Source: Acidobacteriota bacterium
GTDB lineage: Bacteria; Acidobacteriota; Terriglobia; Bryobacterales; Bryobacteraceae
Length of the DNA: 58,281 bases
Direction: 5' to 3'
Assembly: GCA_026393985.1 (NCBI GenBank)
Contig: JAPKZB010000093.1
Location: forward strand, 1 to 58,281
Notes under the pieces: generated by a model
What the model saw: the letters and a program-made list of their open reading frames with translations, nothing else
Told to the model about the DNA's origin: nothing
The model's database searches: none
Translations under genes and position numbers: made by a program
Part shown: positions 49,623-57,329 of the stretch, piece after piece
Numbering within the stretch: the first letter of the stretch is position 1
Layout of the letters: each line of letters opens with the position of its first letter

Positions 49623-51422
49623 TTAGCGGACTAACTTAATGTTGTCGATTTCGAGCCAGGTGCGGACGCCGGCGGGACGGCTGATGACAAATGTTACAAC
49701 GGTGGCGTCGGCGCAGGGGCAGCCTAAGTCGGTGAGGGGGATCCGGAATTTCTTCCAGCCGGGGCCGGGAGTAAATGGAGTTGTAACTGAATCGGCTTTG
49801 GCGCGACGGGCGAGGGATAGGTTGTAGGCGAGGCTGTCGCCGCGGGCTTCGAACTCGAGGGTCTTCCAGCCGGCGAGGTCCATGGGTTCGATGCCGCCGG
49901 GGCGGAGGGGCAGGGTGAGGTGGACGCGGGGTTTGGAGGACTCGGACATTTGGGCCTGGATGGCGAGGGCAAAGTTGCCGGGGGCGCGGGGGGTGCGCTG
50001 GAAGAGGGCGCGGGAGAGGTCGGCGCCGCCTTCGTAGGTGTTGATCCAGCGGGTGTCGAGGCGGCTGCGGCCGTCGACGCGTTCGAAGTCGTCGAGGAGG
50101 GCGGGCGCGGGGATAGCGGCGAGGGGCGTGGGGCCGGGGGCGGCGAGGGCGGCGGCGAGTTGGGGGAGGTTTTGTTCGACGCCGTTGAGCCAGACGCGGT
50201 GGACCTTTTGGATGTCCTGAATGTTCGCGTGGGGGGCGCCGTCGATCAAGACGAGATCGGCGGCTTTACCGGCTTCGATGGAGCCGCGGTCTTTGTCGAC
50301 GCGAAGGACGCGGGCGGCGTTGAGGGTGGCGGCTTTGATGGCTTCGAGGGGAGGAACGCCAGCGTTGGCGAGGAGGGTGATTTCGCGGAGGGTGGCCCAG
50401 CCGTGGTGAGTGTTGGCGATGCCGGCGTCGGTGCCGGTGACGAGGGGGATGCCGGCGTCGAAGAGGGCTTTGGTGTTTCGCTTGAGGACCTCGTATTTGC
50501 GGACGCGGAGGGCCGAGGGCGGGGCGAAGGCCGGGCGGGTGCGGAAGATCTGGAGGGAGACGGTATCGAGGACTTTGGCGAGGACGTTATCGAGGGCGGG
50601 GGTGCGGGGTTCGTAGACGGCGGCGGTGGGGCCGTAGGCGGTACGGCCGGCCTTCATCAGGGCGAGGAGTTCGTCATCGAACGGTTTGTCCTGCATGCCG
50701 TGCATGATGGCGTCGACGCCGGCGGCGGCGGCGATTTTGCCTTTGTCGACGGTGACGGTGTGGGTGAGGACGGGAAGGTTAGCTTTGTGGGCCTCTTCGA
50801 CGATGGCGCGGAGGGTGCCCTCTTCCATGCTGGTGAGGTCGGCGGAGGTGCCGTAGCGCCAGCCGTCGGAGAAGACCTTGATGACATCGGGGCGGTAGGG
50901 GAGGAGGCGGCGGACGGCGGCGCGGCCTTCGCGGGGGGTGAGGACTTCCTGGGTGAAGATTTCGCCGCGGCCGATTTCGAGGCCATGGCCGCCGGGGGTG
51001 GTGATGCGGCTGGCGAGATGGAGGCGGGGGGCGGGCCAGGCGCCGGAGGCGGTGAGGCGGCGGACGGTGGCGAAGGTTTCGCCGTAGGTGCCGAAGTCGG
51101 CGACGGTGGTGACGCCGCTGAGGAGGTAGGCTTTGAGATTTTTGCCCCAATCCTGGCCGGAGCCGCCGACGGTGGCGGACTGGACGTGGGTGTGGAGGTC
51201 GAAGAGGCCGGGCAGGAGGGTTTTGCCGCGGGCGTCGAGGCGGGTGGAGTTGGGGGCGGGAAGATTGGGGCCGACGGCGACGATGCGTCCATTGGAGACG
51301 AGGACGTCGGCTTGGCGCGGGGGGGCGCCGGTGCCGTCGATGAGGGTGGCGTTCTGAATCAGGAGGCTCTGCGCCGGAGCGAGTCCGGCGCAGAGAAGAA
51401 AGAGGCCTAGGCTACGCTTCAC
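49623..51422 (-). CDS. Amidohydrolase with C-terminal CIA30/CBM-like domain
   Basis: 599 residues with a signal peptide (GLFLLCAGLAPAQS). The amidohydrolase barrel (about 20-425) has LPGLFDLHTHVQS with the HxH metal pair, VLTHTVTVDKG and MHGMQDKPF with further His ligands, and TGTDAGIANTHHGW with the final Asp, as in imidazolonepropionase-like enzymes. A separate domain (about 440-599: LDDFERVDGRSRLDTRWI, and VISRPAGVRTWLEIDNIKL) matches the CIA30/CBM11-like jelly roll. The fusion suggests a secreted enzyme held on a carbohydrate or partner. It overlaps the FAH gene by 11 bp. Confidence 0.87.
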   Translation of the reverse strand: MKRSLGLFLLCAGLAPAQSLLIQNATLIDGTGAPPRQADVLVSNGRIVAVGPNLPAPNSTRLDARGKTLLPGLFDLHTHVQSATVGGSGQDWGKNLKAYLLSGVTTVADFGTYGETFATVRRLTASGAWPAPRLHLASRITTPGGHGLEIGRGEIFTQEVLTPREGRAAVRRLLPYRPDVIKVFSDGWRYGTSADLTSMEEGTLRAIVEEAHKANLPVLTHTVTVDKGKIAAAAGVDAIMHGMQDKPFDDELLALMKAGRTAYGPTAAVYEPRTPALDNVLAKVLDTVSLQIFRTRPAFAPPSALRVRKYEVLKRNTKALFDAGIPLVTGTDAGIANTHHGWATLREITLLANAGVPPLEAIKAATLNAARVLRVDKDRGSIEAGKAADLVLIDGAPHANIQDIQKVHRVWLNGVEQNLPQLAAALAAPGPTPLAAIPAPALLDDFERVDGRSRLDTRWINTYEGGADLSRALFQRTPRAPGNFALAIQAQMSESSKPRVHLTLPLRPGGIEPMDLAGWKTLEFEARGDSLAYNLSLARRAKADSVTTPFTPGPGWKKFRIPLTDLGCPCADATVVTFVISRPAGVRTWLEIDNIKLVR

Positions 51423-52260
51423 TCACTACAGGATTGCGCAACTGGCCGAGGCCTTGCACTTCGATGATGCAATCGTCGCCGGCTTTGAGCAGGCGCTGGG
51501 GTTTGCGGGCGAAGCCGACGCCGGCGGGGGTGCCGGTGGTGATGATGTCGCCGGGCTTGAGGGTCATGACCTGGGAGATGTAGCTGAGCAGCTTGGGCAG
51601 CTTGAAGATGAGCTCGGAGGTGTTGGAATCCTGAAGCACTTCGCCGCTGATGGTGGCCTTGATGGGGAGGGCGTGGGGGTCGGCGATTTCGTCTTTGGTG
51701 ACGATGTAGGGTCCGCTGGGGCAGAAGGTGTCGATGCTCTTGCCCATGAGCCACTGGGAGGTGGCGAGTTGCAGGTCGCGGGCGGAGACGTCGTGGAGGT
51801 TCATGTAGCCGAAGACGTGGCTTTCCCAGTCGGCTTCGTCGATGTTTTTGCCGGGCTTGCCGATGACGACGGCGAATTCGGCTTCGTAGTCGGGGGTTTG
51901 GGCGACTTTGGGGAGGACGATGTCATCGCCGGGGCCGATGATGCAGTTGTTGAACTTCGAGAAGATGGTGGGGACGGTGGGGATGGCCATGTTGGATTCG
52001 ATGGCGTGATCCCGGTAGTTCAGCCCGACGCAGAGGATCTTTTCCGGGCGCGTGAGGGGCGCGAGGAGGCGGACATCGGTTTCGGCGACCTGGCCGGTGG
52101 CGGAGGCGGCGAAGGCGGCGGCCTTGGCTGGACCTTCGGGGTCGGCGATGAGGGCATGGAGATCGGCGTAGCCGGCGCCGGCGAGGGGGGTGATGGTGGT
52201 GCCATCGGAGACGCCCGGCTCAGGCTGGCCGCCGGGACGCGCAAACATCAGAAGTTTCAT
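51412..52260 (-). CDS. Fumarylacetoacetate hydrolase family protein
   Basis: 282 residues. The FAH fold shows CVGLNYRDHAIESN, DYEAEFAVVIGK (metal Glu pair), GYMNLHDVSARDLQ with a metal Asp, KSIDTFCPSGPYIVTKDE and the terminal ITTGTPAGVGF. Such enzymes cleave C-C bonds or decarboxylate in aromatic or sugar-acid breakdown; the substrate is unknown. A minus-strand TACAAT box (52276-52271) is 10 nt before the ATG. It is translated first in a two-gene unit with the amidohydrolase. Confidence 0.93.
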   Translation of the reverse strand: MKLLMFARPGGQPEPGVSDGTTITPLAGAGYADLHALIADPEGPAKAAAFAASATGQVAETDVRLLAPLTRPEKILCVGLNYRDHAIESNMAIPTVPTIFSKFNNCIIGPGDDIVLPKVAQTPDYEAEFAVVIGKPGKNIDEADWESHVFGYMNLHDVSARDLQLATSQWLMGKSIDTFCPSGPYIVTKDEIADPHALPIKATISGEVLQDSNTSELIFKLPKLLSYISQVMTLKPGDIITTGTPAGVGFARKPQRLLKAGDDCIIEVQGLGQLRNPVVSEA

Positions 52261-52279
52261 AGGTTCCCAAATTGTATCA

Positions 52280-53446
52280 ATGCGAGGTGAGAGTGGCGGG
52301 GTAAAATGGAAACTTAGGAAGGGGAGTACTTATCTGCCGGGTTATTTTGCGATAGTGCTGATCCTGCTGTGCCACTGGCTAGTGTGGCGCTGGACGCGGG
52401 ATCGAATGCCGAAATTGGTTTGGCTGCTGGGGACGAGCGCGCTGATTGGCGCGACGGGGATGTTCTTTGAACTGCCCCGGGGGTGGCGGTACATGCCGCC
52501 GGGGGAGTGGTTTTTCTGGGCGCGGGGCGCGGCGATTGCCTGGGGGATTTGCTGTTGCGGGACGACGTTGATCTGGGCGGTGGCGCGGCGGGTGACGCCG
52601 CGTTTTGATCCGGGGCGGCGGCGGTTGGTGCTGACGGCGCAGGCGGCGGCGGTGGCGGCGCCGGCGATGGTGACGGGGTTCGGGATCGTCGTCGGACGGC
52701 GGGACCTGCAACCGGTGGAAGTGGCGGTTCGGGTGCCCGGCTTGCCGAAGGACCTGAACGGTCTCCGGATTGCTCAGCTGAGCGACATCCACTATGGACC
52801 GTTCTTGAGCCGGCGGGAGCTGGAGAACGCCGTGGGGATGGCAAACGACTTCCGTCCGCATTTGACGGTGGTGACCGGGGATTTGATTACACGCGGCGGC
52901 GATCCGATTGAGGAGTGCCTCCGGGAGCTGTCGAGGCTGCGGTCGGCGAGCGGGGTGTGGGGCTGCCTGGGGAATCATGAGATCTACGCCAACTGCGAAG
53001 AGTATGTGCGATCGGAGGGGTTGCGGCATAATCTGCATTTCTTGCGGGGGCAGAACCAGAAATTGCGATTTGGGGAGGCGCGGTTGAATCTGGCCGGGGT
53101 GGACTATCAGAAGATGCACGGGGACTATCTGCGCGGGGCCGAGGGGCTACAGGAGGCCGGGGCGTGGAATGTGTTGTTGTCGCACAACCCGGACGCGTTC
53201 CGAACGGCGGCGGCGCAGGGTTGGGATTTGATGCTGGCGGGGCACACGCACGGGGGGCAGGTGACGGTGGAGTATTTGCATCAGCATTTGAATATTGCGC
53301 GGTTCTTCACACCGTATGTGTACGGACGGTATGAGGAGGGGGGTTCGCACCTGTACGTGACGCGCGGGATTGGGACGGTAGGAATCCCGGCGCGGGTTGG
53401 AGCGCCGCCGGAAGTGGCGTTGATTACCCTGTGCGCGACCTCATAA
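52280..53446 (+). CDS. Membrane-anchored metallophosphoesterase (YkuE/YaeI-like)
   Basis: 388 residues if begun at ATG 52280, which has no ribosome-binding site; CTG 52334 has an excellent one, removes 18 residues and starts directly at the first membrane helix, so it may be the true start. Four hydrophobic segments (for example YFAIVLILLCHWLVW) precede the cytoplasmic-type phosphoesterase: LSDIHYGPFLS, VTGDLITRG, GCLGNHEIY, LLSHNPD and LAGHTHGGQ are the five metal motifs. Related proteins act on lipid A or UDP-sugars or are phosphodiesterases. Its end overlaps the next phosphoesterase by 16 bp. Confidence 0.88.
   Translation: MRGESGGVKWKLRKGSTYLPGYFAIVLILLCHWLVWRWTRDRMPKLVWLLGTSALIGATGMFFELPRGWRYMPPGEWFFWARGAAIAWGICCCGTTLIWAVARRVTPRFDPGRRRLVLTAQAAAVAAPAMVTGFGIVVGRRDLQPVEVAVRVPGLPKDLNGLRIAQLSDIHYGPFLSRRELENAVGMANDFRPHLTVVTGDLITRGGDPIEECLRELSRLRSASGVWGCLGNHEIYANCEEYVRSEGLRHNLHFLRGQNQKLRFGEARLNLAGVDYQKMHGDYLRGAEGLQEAGAWNVLLSHNPDAFRTAAAQGWDLMLAGHTHGGQVTVEYLHQHLNIARFFTPYVYGRYEEGGSHLYVTRGIGTVGIPARVGAPPEVALITLCATS
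52302..52307 (+). promoter_or_regulatory. -10-like box TAAAAT
   Basis: TAAAAT lies upstream of AGGAAGGGGAG (52315-52325). A transcript starting near 52314 would exclude the ATG at 52280 and favour a start at CTG 52334, eight bases after the ribosome-binding site. Confidence 0.4.
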
Positions 53447-54174
53447 TCAGCGACATTCACGCTAACCTGGAGGGTCTCGAGGCCGTGGTGGCGGCGGCGC
53501 GGGGCGAGTACGACCGCGTGGTGTGCTGCGGCGACCTGGTGGGCTACGGAGCGGATCCGAACGCGGTGGTGGAATGGGTGCGGGAGCACGGGGTGGTGGT
53601 AGTTCGGGGTAATCACGACAAGGTGGCGGTGGGGCTGGATTCGATGGAGGATTTCAACCCGATGGCGCGGCGGGCGGCCGTATGGACGGCGAACACGTTG
53701 ACAGCGGAAAACCGGGCGTGGGTGAGGGCGCTGACCCGGGGGCCGGTGGTGGTGGACGGGGCGTATGCGGTGGTGCACGGGTCGCCGCGGGACGAGGACG
53801 AGTATGTAACGGAGGGTGGGGAGGTACGGGCGGCGATGGAGGCGGCGACGGAGGAGTTGACGTTTTTCGGGCACACGCACGTGCAGGGGGGCTTTCAGTT
53901 AAGGCAGCGGCAGGTGATTGCGATTGGCCCGCCGTTTTTGGACGAGAGCGAGTACACGTTTACGCTGTCGCCGGACTACCGGTACCTGGTGAATCCGGGT
54001 TCGGCGGGGCAGCCGCGGGACGGGGATTGGCGAGTGGGAGCGGCGATTTACGATGCTGGGGCGAAGACGGTGCGGCTGCTGCGGGTTTCCTACGACCTCG
54101 AGACGGCGCAGCGGAAGATTCGAGAGGCGGGGCTGCCGCCGCTGCTGGCGGACCGGTTGGCGCGAGGCTATTGA
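53431..54174 (+). CDS. Metallophosphoesterase (YfcE/DUF2-type)
   Basis: 247 residues from GTG 53431 (MRDLIISDIHANLEGLEAV). All five motifs of the calcineurin-like phosphoesterase are present: SDIHAN, CGDLVGYG, RGNHDK, VHGSPRDEDE and FGHTHVQGG. No membrane segment, so cytoplasmic. The 16-bp overlap with the membrane-anchored phosphoesterase means both are made together, although they seem only distantly related. The last 40 residues (YDLETAQRKIREAGLPPLL) resemble the C-terminal extension of YfcE-like enzymes with a phosphodiesterase role. Confidence 0.92.
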   Translation: MRDLIISDIHANLEGLEAVVAAARGEYDRVVCCGDLVGYGADPNAVVEWVREHGVVVVRGNHDKVAVGLDSMEDFNPMARRAAVWTANTLTAENRAWVRALTRGPVVVDGAYAVVHGSPRDEDEYVTEGGEVRAAMEAATEELTFFGHTHVQGGFQLRQRQVIAIGPPFLDESEYTFTLSPDYRYLVNPGSAGQPRDGDWRVGAAIYDAGAKTVRLLRVSYDLETAQRKIREAGLPPLLADRLARGY

Positions 54175-54190
54175 CGAAACGAAGCCAATG

Positions 54191-56011
54191 TCACGGGGAG
54201 GGGGGGGCGGGGGTAAGGGCGGGATGGAAGTGGGTGAAGATTTTGTGGGCGGCGGCGGGGCCGACTTCGCGGGCGAGGGTGTCTTCGGTAGCGAGTTTGA
54301 CGGCTTCGAGGCTGCCGATGGTTTGCAGGAGCTTTTCGACGGTGCGTTCGCCGACGCCGGGGACGTTGAGGAGCTCTGAGCGCATGCGGGTGATGTTGCG
54401 GCGGGTACGGTGGAAGGTAACGGCGAAGCGGTGGGCTTCGTCGCGGATGGTTTGGATGACGTGGAGGACGGGGTTGTGGCGGTCGAGGCGGACGGGTTCG
54501 TCCTCCTGGCCGTAGATGTAGATGATCTCTTCTCGTTTGGCGATGGAGGCGATGGTCTGGTCGGTGATGCCGAGGGCTTCGAGGGCTTCGGCGGCGGCGT
54601 GGAGCTGGCCGAGGCCGCCGTCGATGAGGACGACGCTGGGAAACTTGGCGCCTTCTTCTTTGAGGCGGGAGTAGCGGCGGGTGACGACTTCGCGCATGGA
54701 GGCGAAGTCGTCGTTGCCGACGACAGTTTTGATGATGAACTTGCGGTAGTCGGCCTTTTTCATTTTGCCGTCTTCCCAGACGACCATGGAGGCGACTTTA
54801 TCGGTGCCCTGGATGTGGGAGATGTCGAAGCATTCGATGCGGCTGGGGGGAGCGGGGAGGTTGAGGGAGTCTTCGAGGGCGGCGGCGATGGACTGGGCGG
54901 TGGGTTTGAGGATGCGGAAGCGGGCTTCAAAGCAGTGTTTGGCGTTGGTTTCGGCCAGATCGAGGAGGGCTTTTTTTTCGCCGCGCTGGGGGGTACGGAT
55001 TTCGACGCGGCGGCCGCGTTTTTCGGTGAGGAGTTCGGCGAGGGCCTCGCGGTCTTCAAAGTCATCGGGGACGTGGACGATGACGGGGACGTAGCGCTGA
55101 TCGAGGTAGACCTGCTTGATGAGGGCGGCCATGAATTCGGGGGCTTCAAAGTCGAAGCGGTCTTCCCAGTAGAACTCGCGGCGGTCGACGATGCGGCCGT
55201 TGCGGACGTGGAAGAGGTTGACGGCGATGAGCGGGGGTTCGGCGTAGTAGGCGAAGATGTCGATGTCTTCACCGTGGGCGGTGGCCATTTTCTGGGTCTG
55301 GGCCATTTCCTCGATGGTGACGAGGTTGTCGCGGAGGCGGGCGGCGCGTTCGAAGTTGAGCTCTTCGGCGGCTTCGGCGATTTGGCGGCGGATGTGGGAT
55401 TCGAGGTCTTTGAGGCGGCCTTCGAGGAAGAGGCGGGTTTGGCGAATGGCTTCGGCGTATTCGGGGGCGGCGACGAGGCCTTCGACACAGGGGCCGAGGC
55501 AGCGGCGGATGTGGTACTGCAGGCAGGGGTGGGAGTGTTTGCGATTGAAGTCGATTTTGCAGGAGGGGATTTTGAACTGGCGGTGGATGAAATCGGTGAG
55601 GCGGTAGGCGAGGTTGCCGGGGAAGTAGGGGCCGAAGTAAGAGGCGCCGTCTTTGCGGAGGCGGCGGGTGACGAAGACGCGGGGTACGCGTTCGTTGGTG
55701 AGTTTGATGTAGGGGTAGGTTTTGTCGTCCTTGAGGAGGACGTTGAAGCGGGGTTTGTGCTGCTTGATGAAGTTGTTTTCGAGGGCGAGGGCCTCTTTTT
55801 CGTTTTCGACGACGATGTAGTCGAGGTCGGCGGCTTCCGAGATGAGGGTGCCGGTTTTGGCTTCGCTGAGGCGGTCGTCGGAGAAGTAGTTGCGGACGCG
55901 GGCGCGGAGATTTTTCGCTTTGCCGACGTAAATGATCTCGCCGAAGGCGTTTTTGTACAGATAGACGCCCGGCAGGAGGGGCAGCTGCGACACTTTCTCG
56001 CGGAGACTCAT
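54191..56011 (-). CDS. uvrC: Excinuclease ABC subunit C
   Basis: 606 residues from ATG 56011 (MSLREKVSQLPLLPG). UvrC makes both incisions in nucleotide excision repair. Modules in order: GIY-YIG nuclease (GVYLYKNAFGEIIYVGKAKN), Cys-containing linker (SCKIDFNRKHSHPCLQYHI, then RRCLGPCVEG), UVR motif (IAEAAEELNFERAARLRD) for UvrB contact, RNase-H-like endonuclease (ECFDISHIQGTDKV, LIDGGLGQLH, RDEAHRFA), and helix-hairpin-helix (LLNVPGVGERTVEKLL). All catalytic residues are in place. A minus-strand TATAAC is 12 nt upstream. Confidence 0.98.
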   Translation of the reverse strand: MSLREKVSQLPLLPGVYLYKNAFGEIIYVGKAKNLRARVRNYFSDDRLSEAKTGTLISEAADLDYIVVENEKEALALENNFIKQHKPRFNVLLKDDKTYPYIKLTNERVPRVFVTRRLRKDGASYFGPYFPGNLAYRLTDFIHRQFKIPSCKIDFNRKHSHPCLQYHIRRCLGPCVEGLVAAPEYAEAIRQTRLFLEGRLKDLESHIRRQIAEAAEELNFERAARLRDNLVTIEEMAQTQKMATAHGEDIDIFAYYAEPPLIAVNLFHVRNGRIVDRREFYWEDRFDFEAPEFMAALIKQVYLDQRYVPVIVHVPDDFEDREALAELLTEKRGRRVEIRTPQRGEKKALLDLAETNAKHCFEARFRILKPTAQSIAAALEDSLNLPAPPSRIECFDISHIQGTDKVASMVVWEDGKMKKADYRKFIIKTVVGNDDFASMREVVTRRYSRLKEEGAKFPSVVLIDGGLGQLHAAAEALEALGITDQTIASIAKREEIIYIYGQEDEPVRLDRHNPVLHVIQTIRDEAHRFAVTFHRTRRNITRMRSELLNVPGVGERTVEKLLQTIGSLEAVKLATEDTLAREVGPAAAHKIFTHFHPALTPAPPSP

Positions 56012-56023
56012 AGAACGCGGGGC

Positions 56024-56031
56024 GTTATACT
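56024..56031. promoter_or_regulatory. Shared bidirectional -10 between uvrC and the TPR-like gene
   Basis: GTTATACT reads TATACT on + (56026-56031, 6 nt before GTG 56038) and TATAAC on - (56029-56024, 12 nt before the uvrC ATG). The two boxes share four bases. Confidence 0.5.
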
Positions 56032-56037
56032 TTGATT

Positions 56038-56424
56038 GTGGCACGCGGACTCTGGTTAGCTTTGTTTGCCGCGGTATGGCTTGGGGCGCAGGCGCCGGTT
56101 CCGGCGCCGCAGGAACAGGAACCGCCCGAGGAAGATACCGCGCTGACCGGGGCGCAGGAGTATGCTTTTAACCCGCTGCAGGCGGAGAAAGAGCTGAAGA
56201 TTGGCCTGTTTTACGCCAAGCGGAGCAGTTGGAAGGCGGCGACGATGCGCTTTCGGGAGGCGACGCGTTGGAATCCGGGCTTGGCTGAGGCGTGGCTGCG
56301 GCTGGGCGAGTGCCTGGAACGCGCCAAAGACAGGAAGGGCGCGCGCCAAGCGTTTGCCAAGTATCTCGAGCTGGAACCGCAGGCGAAAAACGCCGCAGAC
56401 ATTAAGAAGAGAATGGGTTCATAG
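56038..56424 (+). CDS. Small secreted TPR-like protein
   Basis: 128 residues from GTG 56038; a TTG two codons upstream is in frame. A signal peptide (LWLALFAAVWLGAQAPVPA) and a Pro/Glu-rich linker (APQEQEPPEEDTALTG) precede about two TPR-like helix pairs: KELKIGLFYAKRSSWKAAT, RWNPGLAEAWLRLGECLER and KGARQAFAKYLELEP. The layout resembles BamD/YfiO-like or Outer-membrane TPR fragments that hold protein partners in the periplasm. The last 23 bp overlap the convergent TIR gene. Confidence 0.84.
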   Translation: MARGLWLALFAAVWLGAQAPVPAPQEQEPPEEDTALTGAQEYAFNPLQAEKELKIGLFYAKRSSWKAATMRFREATRWNPGLAEAWLRLGECLERAKDRKGARQAFAKYLELEPQAKNAADIKKRMGS

Positions 56425-56965
56425 TCTGGATCGTGGCGAGCAGCTTTTCAAGGCCCGCATCCGGTTCCGGGAACAGGTCGATGTACTGCAGATTCGCGGT
56501 GATTTGACGCGGTAAATTGCATTCTTCGAGCCGCACAGGGATGACAAACGGGTAATCGAGCGGCCATTCCGTGGCGCGTTCGAGCGCATAACGCAGTTCG
56601 GCGTGGAAGCGGCCGGGCCGACTAAGCGCATGCTGCGAAAAGCAAGGGACGAAAAAGTCGGCCTTGCTGATGGCCCGTTCGATAGCCTTGGGCCAGTTCT
56701 GGCCGGGCAGCAGTTTCCGGCGATCCATCCACGGATGAAAGCCGGCTTCTTCGAGCGATCCAAAGAGCGTTTCGACCAGTTCGAGATCTTCGATGGCGTA
56801 GGCGAGAAAGACGCGCTTGCCTCCGGCGGCGCGGAAGCGAATCTGTCCATTTTCATCGGTACGCAGAGAGCCCACGGATTCGATATCGATGGTTAGACCT
56901 TCGGCGAGGCATTGGCGGAGGACTTTGACCATGTCCTCGAGTCCGGGCTCGACGGGTGCAGTCAT
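56402..56965 (-). CDS. TIR-domain protein with N-terminal HU-like half-fold
   Basis: 187 residues from ATG 56965; the longer open frame upstream runs through the mini-HU gene. Residues 49-185 are a TIR domain: GKRVFLAYAIEDLELVETLF, GFHPWMDRRKLLPGQNW, ISKADFFVPCFS and GRFHAELRYALE, where Glu123 matches the catalytic Glu of NADase TIRs. The first 48 residues (LRQCLAEGLTIDIESVGSL, DENGQIRFRA) look like the second helix and first strands of an HU fold, paralleling the upstream mini-HU. The 4-bp ATGA overlap couples them. Bacterial TIR proteins usually make or degrade NAD-derived signals in abortive defence; the HU-like link is inference. Confidence 0.85.
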   Translation of the reverse strand: MTAPVEPGLEDMVKVLRQCLAEGLTIDIESVGSLRTDENGQIRFRAAGGKRVFLAYAIEDLELVETLFGSLEEAGFHPWMDRRKLLPGQNWPKAIERAISKADFFVPCFSQHALSRPGRFHAELRYALERATEWPLDYPFVIPVRLEECNLPRQITANLQYIDLFPEPDAGLEKLLATIQTMNPFSS

Positions 56966-57138
56966 TTCGACTCCTCGCGCGCGGGGCGAATGACGCCGAG
57001 GCCCGGCACCTTGACTTGTTTTCCATGCCGTAGGGTGGTCACGAGACGGGTGACCAGTTGATCGAGTTGGTCGGCCGCTACCGCGGGCGGCTGACCGGTT
57101 GCCGCCGCAATGCGGTCCAGCAGTTCTGGAGTGGTCAT
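56962..57138 (-). CDS. Mini-HU/IHF-like DNA-binding protein
   Basis: 58 residues from ATG 57138 (MTTPELLDRIAAATGQPPA). The N-terminal helices and LVTTLRHGKQVKVPGLGVIR match the first half of HU/IHF (helix-helix then the VxLxGFGxF strand), but the protein stops before the DNA-embracing beta arm and the third helix of a normal 90-residue HU. It may pair with the HU-like half in the TIR protein to form a complete fold. The stop overlaps the TIR start by 4 bp. A minus-strand TATTCT (57153-57148) is 9 nt upstream, again leaderless. Confidence 0.78.
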   Translation of the reverse strand: MTTPELLDRIAAATGQPPAVAADQLDQLVTRLVTTLRHGKQVKVPGLGVIRPAREESK

Positions 57139-57147
57139 AGCAGGCCC

Positions 57148-57153
57148 AGAATA
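57148..57153 (-). promoter_or_regulatory. -10-like box of the mini-HU/TIR operon
   Basis: Minus-strand TATTCT, 9 nt before the ATG at 57138, consistent with a promoter belonging to this two-gene cassette alone. Confidence 0.45.
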
Positions 57154-57277
57154 CGGGGCGGGCGCGGGGCAACCCGGCCATGGCAAAGGCGGAGGCGGAG
57201 GCAAGCGTTTTGGAATGAGCGGGATGCGGCTGGAAGATTTTTTTCGAAACCTTGTGAACGGATGAGAGCGTGGCTTT

Positions 57278-57306
57278 GAGTTGGGGCTGTATGATAGCCC
57301 CAACTC
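57278..57306. ncRNA. Perfect 11-bp hairpin upstream of IS110 transposase, possible bridge-RNA element
   Basis: GAGTTGGGGCT (57278-57288) and AGCCCCAACTC (57296-57306) flank a 7-nt loop. IS110-group elements carry a structured bridge RNA in the noncoding end before the transposase gene; the position fits, but only this one hairpin was identified, so it may instead be a terminator-like or transposase-control hairpin. Confidence 0.35.
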
Positions 57307-57329
57307 AGCGCAAAGGAGGCGCTACAGCC

